The notes beneath the pieces were generated by a model that was not told the origin of the DNA, ran no database searches, and saw nothing but the letters and a program-made list of their open reading frames with translations. A DNA stretch of 11,724 nucleotides from Euperipatoides rowelli. Its lineage: Eukaryota; Onychophora; Udeonychophora; Euonychophora; Peripatopsidae. Positions 1 to 6,759 of this stretch are shown piece after piece (position 1 is the first letter of the stretch; each line of letters begins with the position of its first letter). The position numbers and the translations under genes were made by a program. Where the stretch lies: assembly GCA_003024985.2 (NCBI GenBank), contig PXIH01S0146822.1; one strand, written 5' to 3'.

Positions 1-360
1 AAATTTCGGCAATTAAAAATAAAAATTTATAGCACCGGTAACATAATTATAGCCTAAGGTTCTATTTTATAAACTAATGTCGCTAATAAAATAACTATTT
101 TTATTGTCGGAATGTCAGCTTATATCAAACATATTTTAATTAAATACCTGGCTTTTACTCCAAGATTTTATAGAATAACTCATTTTGCCAAACACAAAAA
201 AATTAGGCAACTTAATATCGAAAATAGAATAATCTAAATTTAGCAAGCAACGTAGGCTAAATATAATTTAGGAAGAGCCGATATTTTATAAACTAGCTAA
301 ACTAGCATAATATTTTGAAAACTAATGTCAATAATAGAATAACCTAAACTAAAAATAAAT

Positions 361-413
361 ACACATTAAATAACTCCTTCATCATTACTAAATAAATTTA
401 ATAAATACATACT
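361..413 (+). repeat. Diverged direct repeat, copy 1 of 2
   Basis: This 53-bp segment begins acacattaaataac and contains ctaaataaatttaataaata. It matches 642-694 at 49 of 53 positions with no gaps, so the two copies are related by duplication and have since diverged modestly. Confidence 0.75.
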
Positions 414-444
414 TTAATAAATACAAACCGTACTATATTTAGCC

Positions 445-573
445 TACTACGATCTAACATTAGGCCTAATTAAATTTAGGCAATTCGACTTTTAAATTTA
501 GGTTATTTNTACTACGATCTAACATTAGGCCTAATTAAATTTAGGCAATTCGACTTTTAAATTTAGGTTATTT
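445..573 (+). repeat. Exact 64-bp duplication flanking a single N
   Basis: Positions 445-508 and 510-573 are identical over all 64 bases (starting tactacgatctaacat, ending aggttattt) and are separated only by the N at 509. Other repeats in this region have diverged by about 8-12%. An exact copy touching an unresolved base is therefore more likely an unmerged contig overlap than a genuine tandem duplication, although a recent duplication is possible. Confidence 0.85.
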
Positions 574-641
574 CCAATTTTATATACAGCATCTTACCTT
601 AAAAATAAACCTTGTCGTTTTTAGGAAAAGCCTCTGAAAAA

Positions 642-694
642 ACACATTAAATAACCCCATCATCATCACTAAATAAATTTAATAAATACCTACT
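642..694 (+). repeat. Diverged direct repeat, copy 2 of 2
   Basis: This is the partner of 361-413, with 4 substitutions over 53 bp. It lies 281 bp downstream of the first copy, with the 64-bp duplication and its N between them. Confidence 0.75.
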
Positions 695-699
695 GTATA

Positions 700-1560
700 A
701 AACAAAACCCCTTAGGCTCACTGCTAGCTAAACCACTGGCACGCCACGCCACAATCATTTGATTCANGTGACAAGATTGTACTAGATTGCCTTACATCAG
801 AAATAACAGGCTACCCGTATAGTATAAAACAAATATTTAGAGCTATTATAATTAATAAGTTATTAAAAATTTAAATGTAATATATTTGAGAGATTACATG
901 CTAAAAAATACATATTATACTATAAACTATCCATCCTAATTTTGTTTTTTAAAAGATCATTTAATTAAATCGTCATAATATCTCATCATTGATTTTGCTT
1001 AATACATGAGATAAACTTTCCTGGATTGATGCTTTTCAGAGAAAGTATGATTTTCCAATAAACATATTGGAAGATTGAACTTTCTAGCGATGTATCCCAC
1101 TGCTCCCACTACCCTTATGGCGGAGTGATAATCGCCTTTTAGCATGCTATCAGTGATTTGTTATTTTGCAGTTCTCCTGTCTTTAGTAAAGATTTAACAC
1201 ACAAAAAAAACCTGAATGATCTCTCATTACACTCTGTAATGAACAATCAGTAGGGCCATAGCCTGGAACTCAATAGGCCCTTCATAACAATATCTCTCAA
1301 TGGTGGCCTCTATTATGATTATGAGTGATTTTTTTTTTTAGCTTTTATTATTGGCTGTTTTTTTTTAAAAATAATTTGAAACAAACAAGTTAGGTTCAAA
1401 ATAAAACCTTATCTGTTTTTGTTTTATTTGTTGGAGTGAAACTGCAGTATAATTCCCCTCCACAGTTATAAAGATATTTGGAGGGATGAAGGGTTCAGAT
1501 CAAGGAAGCTATCCATTACCGAATTAAACAATGATGTTTTGTATGACTTTATAAAGTTAA
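700..1560. other. Gene-free stretch with one G+C-richer patch
   Basis: I see no supportable gene here. An N lies at 767 without duplicated flanks. Around 1085-1270 the composition is less A+T-rich and looks more complex than its surroundings, which may indicate an old element. No terminal repeats, tail or reading frame could be found to define it. Poly-T and poly-A runs occur near 1327 and 1203. Confidence 0.4.
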
Positions 1561-1564
1561 TGCT

Positions 1565-1581
1565 GGGGGGAGGGGGGGGGG
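1565..1581 (+). repeat. Guanine run (G6-A-G10)
   Basis: A run of six and then ten guanines, broken by one A, stands out in otherwise A+T-rich sequence. Such a run could form a G-quadruplex on the plus strand, but there is nothing nearby that it could be shown to regulate. It may also be length-unstable or an assembly weak point. Confidence 0.7.
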
Positions 1582-1751
1582 AGAATTTTGCAGTTTGGCC
1601 TTTGTTGTAAATTGAAAAATATATTCTCAAAGTAGAATATTTGAAATCTTGATAAAAGCATTTTAATATTAATTTGGCTCAAACTTCTTTTGGAAAACAC
1701 TAGAATATTTTTCTTTAACAACTCTGATGCTTTCAGATTTAATTTTAATTT

Positions 1752-1788
1752 CAATTTAGCCTATTATGGAAATCAATATAGGCTATTG
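1752..1788. repeat. Small hairpin with 8-bp stem
   Basis: TAGCCTAT at 1757-1764 is the exact reverse complement of ATAGGCTA at 1778-1785, with a 13-base loop. Outside the stem, caa and ttg can pair across a 2-base bulge. It may be an isolated foldback or a chance structure. Confidence 0.45.
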
Positions 1789-1789
1789 T

Positions 1790-2084
1790 AATTAATTATT
1801 TAATTAAATTTGCAAGATTATTATTTTTTTGTGCTTAAGGATTATTTTAATTTCTGTAAAGCTGTTTTTTTAAAAGCCGATATGATTTTATTTTGGTACT
1901 AAAAATAAGAAACTTAAAGTGGTTTATCAATGCCAATTTCAACTTCATTGATTTATCAAGTTCTCATGATTTCAGGATCTTCATTCTGATNATTCAGAGT
2001 GATGTTCTATATCCTATTTTTGTAAAAAAATAATGCTTGTTTAATTAATCAATTTGTTATATTCGTCCCAAAATGCATCAAAGT
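1790..2084. other. A+T-rich stretch with no feature seen
   Basis: No gene, repeat boundary or tail is visible here. The N at 1991 has no duplicated flanking sequence. Confidence 0.4.
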
Positions 2085-2310
2085 TCGACTTTTATTGCAA
2101 TACTAGCTTTAGTACCCCGTTACCTGGGTATCCCTTGTTCCGTTATCCCCCTCACCCTGCCCCAAAAAATGCAAAAGTTATTTCTATTGTCTACACTATG
2201 GAACCTACCCCCATGCCAAATATCAAGACTCTGCCATGTTGGGAAGTATGCTAAACAATTGTCAGAACAGACAGCCGTTTTCTTCACAGACCAATCAGAA
2301 TGTAGATCAA
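2085..2310. other. Unidentified G+C-richer block
   Basis: This block contains runs such as taccccgttacctgggtat and ccccctcaccctgcccc and is clearly less A+T-rich than its flanks. Overlapping open frames of 66 and 103 codons cross it on the plus strand. Neither shows a recognisable domain, and the longer one runs on into low-complexity T-rich sequence. The block may be the core of an old dispersed repeat, or less likely a decayed exon. I do not recognise it. Confidence 0.35.
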
Positions 2311-3150
2311 TGATTCAAAGCCTGATTTTTTTTTATTTGCAGTTGGTGGTTTTTATAAAGGTAGCTCAAAACAAACACAAGTAACAGTTTTTATTTGTAT
2401 TAAAAATATAATCTATAAGAATGTTTAATAAATATTATCTAAAACTTTGGAAATAATAGTTAACAATTTGTTCTCATCGTGTCAAGTTAACAACGTAAGC
2501 TAATGTGTATAAAAACCTTCCAGAGGTTTTTTTGTTGTTGTTGTTTTTTTAAAATTGAATTCAATCCCAAGAATTATCTCAAAATTTTATGGATTTTTAA
2601 TGATGCTAAGAACGTAACTTTTTTCTCTGTTCTTTTTTCTTCTTCTTCAAAACTTTATACATAAGTAATGCTTTTGTTGACTATTTTTCTAAAAAATAAT
2701 GTAATGAAGTCATGACTAACCCTGGTTCACAGATATGCATTTTTCTCCAGCCCCAAAAACCACTATTTTATCGTTTGGCTACGTCAACTTCAGTTTAGAC
2801 TTTAGAGAATCCAACGAGCTAGCTCATTGAGAGAATCAATGTAGAAACTTGCAAATTTTTGTGTTTCAGTTTAAATGTTCCAAATTGATTAATTAAATAT
2901 TTTTAGGTAAAACTAAATAAATCAATTAAAAAAAAAATCATTGATAAACCACTTAAAATTCTTCCTTGCATTTACAGTAGGCCTATTTTATTTTGTTAAA
3001 TATTTGCATACAGAACATGCAAATTTTAATTTAAGTTTATTTTATTTTTTTATATTTTTTGTAGTTCCTTAAATATTAAATAAACTGAAAAATTTAAAAT
3101 AAGTACCGTAGACTAAAAATAGTTTTTTACTGTTTTAATATTATTATTCT
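2311..3150. other. A+T-rich stretch without gene
   Basis: No gene is supported here. Simple sequence includes a T-rich (GTT)4 run near 2528-2547, a TTC-rich run near 2630-2648 and an A9 run near 2929. GAGCTAGCTC at 2816-2825 is a short perfect palindrome. Long A/T stretches account for the remainder. Confidence 0.45.
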
Positions 3151-3192
3151 TGAAGACTCTTGCATACAACTTTGCATATGCAAGAGTCTTCA
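3151..3192. repeat. Perfect inverted repeat, 16-bp stem and 10-base loop
   Basis: The left arm tgaagactcttgcata (3151-3166) is exactly complementary to the right arm at 3177-3192, with loop caactttgca. A perfect 42-bp snapback could extrude as a cruciform or be transcribed as a short hairpin. It ends 34 bp before the ATT microsatellite. No reading frame or element that would explain it is visible. Confidence 0.9.
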
Positions 3193-3226
3193 TTTATATC
3201 AATTGTACTCGGTGGACGAAGACAGT

Positions 3227-3270
3227 CATTATTATTATTCTTATTATTATCATTGTCATTATCGTTATCA

Positions 3271-3362
<92 letters not shown>
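3227..3362 (+). repeat. (ATT)n microsatellite with variant 5' units
   Basis: Positions 3273-3362 are about 30 uninterrupted ATT units. The preceding 46 bp carry variant units such as attgtcatt, atcgttatc and attattc. The hydrophobic isoleucine- or leucine-rich frames translated here are artefacts of the triplet repeat. The pure 3' part and degenerate 5' part suggest that expansion has been active only on one side. Confidence 0.95.
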
Positions 3363-3563
3363 TGTAAAAATTAGAAAACGGTTTATTAAGCCTGTTTTTT
3401 TGGAAATCCTGAAACTAAAAAAACAGTTTTTTAAAAAGTCGGTTTTGTATAGACCCTACCCAGGACCTTTGTGAATTTAGAGGACTGCACAAAACCATTA
3501 TTTTTACCTCTCAAATAATATTTGATTAATAACAATTAAGTAATAAATTTCCATTAAAATTAT

Positions 3564-4187
3564 TGGGGACGGTATGCATTTGTAGCCCGAGGGCTTAAGC
3601 AATTTTGATAATTTTATTTAACGAATATATAGAGTATACACTCACCTTCAATGTGGTATATTGGAGAACACTTCTTTGTCTATAACCACCGCTCGTTTTA
3701 GCAAAAAAATAGCCTCAGAAGCTTACATGTTTTTCTCGCCATTTCTGTTAAATATCCCCTGGTGAGTTTTACTATAAATGCTAAAGGGACTAATTTTACA
3801 ATCTTACAAGTCTGTATCATAACGAGGTTCTGAGGTTTTTTTTGTTAAAACTAGCTATAATTTAGGGATTTCAGATCCGAGTTGTTTTTTTCTTGGATGA
3901 AGGGTGGATTTGTGGTTTTTTGGGTGGCTACTTCTATTTATTTCAGACACCCAAAAATCCACCCTTCATGCAAAAAAAAAAAAAGTAGCTTTCACATATA
4001 GTATAACTCACCAGATATAAACATGTAAGCTATGAGGCTGTATTTTGCTAAAACAAGCGTGAACAGTGGACAACGGTAAGTGTTCTCCAATATACCACAT
4101 TGAAGGTGAGTGTATACTCTATATATTCATTAAATAAAATTATCAAAATTGCTTAAGCCCTCGGGCTGCAAATGCAGACCAGCCCCA
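3564..4187. mobile_element. Foldback (long terminal inverted repeat) element, non-coding
   Basis: The outer arms 3564-3673 and 4078-4187 are each 110 bp and match in inverted orientation with only 5 substitutions and no gaps. They begin TGGGG and include a gtagcccgagggcttaagc-type word that can form its own small hairpin. The inner arms (about 3674-3790 and 3985-4077) are still recognisable but carry substitutions and indels. No transposase frame is present, so if this is a mobile element it is non-autonomous, like a foldback element or MITE. I could not find a convincing target-site duplication: the left flank aaaattat and right flank cttctggc do not match. A local inverted duplication is therefore the main alternative. 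The superfamily is not identifiable from the termini alone. Confidence 0.7.
3897..3969. repeat. Hairpin nested in the centre of the foldback element
   Basis: atgaagggtggattt (3897-3911) is the exact reverse complement of 3955-3969. A second stem, ttgggtg (3920-3926) with cacccaa (3948-3954), continues it after an 8-base bulge. The hairpin is flanked by T-rich sequence on the left and a long A run on the right (from about 3972). It sits almost exactly midway between the outer arms. Confidence 0.85.
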
Positions 4188-5153
4188 CTTCTGGCATTCT
4201 GGTAATTGTGTTTAGATAAAATAGAGGTATTTCTGAAGTTTGGATAAAATACTTTAAATAGTCTTAACAAACACCAAATTTAGAAGTTAATCTCTCATAA
4301 TTTACAATATTTTAATACACATTCTGAGAAGTCAATTTAAGATCATTATTATAATATTCTAAAAGTAACACTACAGATTTTCATTAAAATGCTGGATAAC
4401 ATTTGAATTTGCAGAATATAGAATATGTTAAGAAAACCATGAAATTCTGATTGAGCTGAATACATTATTGTAAGGCAAACCGTACAAACTTCTAAAAATT
4501 CCACTTTAATCCTTTTTCTTTTGTAATAGATAAATTATTATTAATAAGAAGGTAAACATTTTAAAAATTAAAATATATTCTTTTAAATTTAGAAATATTT
4601 TAGAATATGCTATATTACCTTTTTTGCTAGAAGCCTATTTTGATAATGCATTAGTTTGATAACAGTTTTATGCTCTTGCAAATACTTCTTGAAAGATCTA
4701 GGCTATACATTGTCCTGCATTATACATGTTTATGACGTCACATCTCATTGTTTCAAATAATTTCATTGTGTTGCAGATATTAAGTCTCATTGTTATGGTT
4801 ACTTTAATACAAATATTAGATATTATAGTTATAATATTAGGAAATGATTATCTTATTCCATTTCGTGTGGATCTTTTAAGCCCATGGGCGTGCCCATTAC
4901 ATGGGTTTTATATCACAGTGATCTGAGAGAGAATAAAGTTTTTAATAATAAGATGGTGCTGTTACTGGCTTTGGAACACACTATTCTAATTAGTATAAAG
5001 GATATTTTTGAATAGGATAATAAATGTTTAATTATTAGTAAATGATGCTTAGAGGTTATATTGTAAGTTAAGCTTGATTGCAACACTATATGCTATAGAA
5101 AAGTAAATAGTTTACATCAATCTGTGCAAGCCTAGATAATTGAAAATGAATAA
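4188..5153. other. A+T-rich stretch without supported gene
   Basis: No gene is supported. TGACGTCA, a perfect cAMP-response-element palindrome, occurs at 4733-4740 with no promoter or transcript to attach it to. A 66-codon hydrophobic frame (4726-4926) lies here but has no supporting family motif. The palindrome GCCCATGGGC occurs near 4879-4888. Confidence 0.4.
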
Positions 5154-5166
5154 TGCCCCATTTTTA
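5154..5166 (+). repeat. Target-site duplication, left copy (SINE 1)
   Basis: tgccccattttta is repeated exactly at 5560-5572. The pair brackets the minus-strand SINE and defines its two ends. Confidence 0.8.
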
Positions 5167-5559
5167 TTTATTTTTTAAAAAATATTTATTTATAACTATG
5201 TACAGAGTGATATGTATATAATACAATCTATCTCCAGACACATTCATTGCTCTTCAAATCTACTTTGATTCTTGATATTATATCTATAATAGAGAATGGT
5301 TCTTATGAAGCACCCGTTTCCCAGAAGATGATTCCCAGAAGATCATCTCAGGTCTCATGATCGGTAGGTGCAATTCTTCATGTAAGACTTTTTAATGGTC
5401 TAATGTGTGTTGAAAAAACGCTCCTGGCACCCGGGTCCAGAAAACATCAGATTGGTACTGGCACTATCGGGGATCGTACCTGTCCACAGGATCTACATGT
5501 CTTAAGAAACTGCAGCCCAGTGTGCTACCGATTGAGCTACTGTTCCACTGTTCCTCGGC
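5167..5559 (-). mobile_element. tRNA-derived SINE (393 bp) with perfect 13-bp flanking repeats
   Basis: Read on the minus strand, the element starts at 5559 with a tRNA-like head. It has a pol III A box TAGCTCAATCGG at 5539-5528 and a B box GGTACGATCCC at 5480-5470, one base from the usual GGTTCGA form. The body then continues to an A/T-rich 3' end near 5167. The exact 13-bp repeat tgccccattttta lies immediately outside both ends, as expected for LINE-assisted insertion by target-primed reverse transcription. The body holds a palindromic CCCGGG word, a 14-bp tandem repeat and G+C-richer sequence unlike the flanks. The 47-bp gap between boxes exceeds that of a typical short tRNA, and no tidy cloverleaf is apparent, so this is a SINE and not a working tRNA gene. 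I cannot name the SINE family. Confidence 0.8.
5470..5539 (-). promoter_or_regulatory. Internal RNA polymerase III promoter (A and B boxes)
   Basis: The A box TAGCTCAATCGG fits TRGYNNARNNGG. The B box GGTACGATCCC fits GGTTCGANNCC except for one base. Both are in the same order and on the same strand, with 47 bp between them. An 8-bp word GGAACAGT is repeated twice just upstream (5554-5539, minus strand). Confidence 0.7.
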
Positions 5560-5572
5560 TGCCCCATTTTTA
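5560..5572 (+). repeat. Target-site duplication, right copy (SINE 1)
   Basis: This is an exact match to 5154-5166. On the minus strand it directly precedes the tRNA-like 5' end of the SINE. Confidence 0.8.
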
Positions 5573-5867
5573 AATATATCAAAAGAATAAACTGTAGTTA
5601 GTGTTTGTTTTAAATTGTCAAAAATTAAAGCAAACAGACCATGTAATGCGATTTTTAGCTTTTAAATGCTGTTATTTTTTATTATAAGGATAATAAACAT
5701 TTTTGACAATATTCATCTCCTTTAAAAAATTAAATTTAAATATTTTTTGACACATGCCTATAATCTATTTCTTGTTTGTTTTGTTTTAAAACCTCGCGAG
5801 ATTTTATTTACAAATCAAAAATCAAATGTTTGATAAAATCATATTAATCAAATTACAAGAAAAAAAA
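5573..5867. other. A+T-rich spacer between the two SINE-like elements
   Basis: No gene or repeat boundary is seen. The stretch ends in an A run (about 5860-5869) that precedes the second SINE-like element. Confidence 0.4.
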
Positions 5868-6132
5868 AATGTTTAATAGGTCCCCCGTGGTCCAATGTGC
5901 TGCAATGCAGGTTGAAACTGAGGGCGAAGACATAAGCTGAGATGTTCCGTCTTAGCCGGTTATGGAACAGTTTTTTGCCTGGCTCATAACACCCTGCCAG
6001 GGTTTTTTAACCAAGTACGCACTCTGGCTCACTTAAGAACCCGTTGAAGACAATAAATTAATCGATTAAAATGAAGATTACTTGCTTATGGCGGTAACTG
6101 TATTTTTTTAAAAAAAAAATAATGTTCAATAG
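5868..6132 (+). mobile_element. Second SINE-like insertion with A tail and near-perfect 12-bp flanks
   Basis: aatgtttaatag (5868-5879) and aatgttcaatag (6121-6132) differ at one of 12 positions and bracket a 241-bp block (5880-6120). The block starts G+C-rich (gtcccccgtggtccaatg), which resembles the 5' end and A-box area of some tRNAs. A B-box-like ggttgaaactg follows only about 10 bp after the A-box-like word, so part of a tRNA head may be deleted. The block ends in a T/A-rich tail with 10 A's just before the right flank. Internal inverted words include TGTTCC/GGAACA (5943-5948, 5964-5969) and CCTGGC/GCCAGG (5978-5983, 5996-6001). A plus-strand SINE is the best reading; the family is unknown and the promoter assignment is weak. 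Confidence 0.55.
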
Positions 6133-6477
6133 ATTCTCTAGGAATGACTTAAAAAAAAAAAAAAAAAGAGTTTACCTGAAAGGCACTAGGTATCATGGTC
6201 ATTTCAAACCAAGACAATCCCAATATGGTTAGTCTTGATTACTTGAGGTTTACTTAATATGAATAAAATCAAATGTCTATGTTAGAAGTTCTGATTGCTT
6301 GTCTTTTTTGCTCCATAAGATGATAACTTCTGTAAAAATATTTCTATTGTAGAGATATATTTGGGGATTAATTTTGTTTAAAATGAATCAAACCTGTCAT
6401 TTTTATTTAATACTATCATAAATTACCCTGTCATGACCTTAATTTCTTACAACATCCCAAATGAACATATTCCTGCA
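6133..6477. other. A+T-rich stretch with an A17 run
   Basis: Apart from seventeen consecutive A's at 6151-6167, nothing is recognisable. The A run could be the tail of another retroposed copy, but no matching 5' flank was found. Confidence 0.35.
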
Positions 6478-6578
6478 TTAACTCAAGTTATAAGAATAGC
6501 TGTCTGTGGAATGTACAAATGGGGTGTGTTCAGGTTTAATGGTAGCCTATATTTTTAACTGGAGCCTAGAGAGTAACT
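6478..6578 (+). repeat. Diverged duplication, copy 1
   Basis: This segment shares an ordered series of words with 6639-6729, including ctgtctgtgg, ggtgtgt, gtttaat, ctata and agagtaact. The two are separated by 60 bp of unrelated sequence. Small gaps are needed to align them, so the duplication is old. Confidence 0.6.
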
Positions 6579-6638
6579 ATTTGGTCCAGATTGGTTCCAG
6601 GGTTAAGGAGTGAATAAAATGAAAAAAAAAGGCATGTG

Positions 6639-6729
6639 TTAACCCAAACTTCTAAGAAAAACTGTCTGTGGCAGTGGTGTGTCCATGTTTAATCTAGTCT
6701 ATAATTGTCACTGGGTCTAAAGAGTAACT
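6639..6729 (+). repeat. Diverged duplication, copy 2
   Basis: This is the partner of 6478-6578 and about 10 bp shorter through deletions. A further short echo, ctaaagagtac, follows at 6747-6757, so the unit may once have been repeated more than twice. Confidence 0.6.
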
Positions 6730-6759
6730 TGTAATAGGGCTAAAGGCTAAAGAGTACCC

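Larger units (their letters stand above)
1..700. repeat. Degenerate A+T-rich repeat field
   Basis: This stretch has no credible reading frame and is built of short phrases that recur in diverged form. Examples are aaactaatgtc..taata.aataac at 71-95 and 319-343 (3 differences in 25), and a 53-bp segment at 361-413 and 642-694 (4 differences). TAGGCCTAATT-type and AAATTTAGG-type words recur throughout. The spacing between copies is not constant (248 and 281 bp), so this is not a clean satellite. It could be the remains of an old tandem array or of several overlapping element copies. I do not recognise the family. Confidence 0.5.

Noticed and set aside
1-700. CRISPR array or bacterial repeat
   Set aside because: The repeats are irregular in length and spacing and diverged, there are no uniform spacers or cas genes, and the sequence is clearly eukaryotic.
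1557-1754. 65-codon minus-strand frame ending in a proline-rich stretch
   Set aside because: The prolines come from the G run and the remainder is A/T-rich composition. No domain or homologue is recognisable.
1986-2000. Inverted words on either side of the N at 1991
   Set aside because: The arms attctgat and attcagag pair only partly and the unknown base lies in the centre, so no reliable structure can be claimed.
2073-2384. 103-codon plus-strand frame
   Set aside because: It ends in low-complexity T-rich sequence, overlaps an alternative frame of equal plausibility, and has no recognisable motif. It is kept only as an unidentified block.
3150-3474. Plus-strand frames of 74 and 104 codons rich in isoleucine or leucine
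   Set aside because: They are translations of the ATT microsatellite in two phases, with no sequence beyond simple repeat to support a protein.
4733-4740. TGACGTCA as a functional cAMP-response element
   Set aside because: An 8-bp match can arise by chance and there is no promoter, transcript or gene nearby to regulate.
4726-4926. 66-codon hydrophobic frame that looks like a membrane segment with a GN pair, preceded by a possible splice acceptor (ttgcag)
   Set aside because: A/T-rich DNA readily encodes Ile/Leu/Val runs. There is no further receptor motif, no neighbouring exon and no start context.
5470-5546. A genuine tRNA gene on the minus strand
   Set aside because: A and B boxes are present, but the spacing is long, the stems do not pair well by eye, and the segment is part of a larger unit bounded by target-site duplications.
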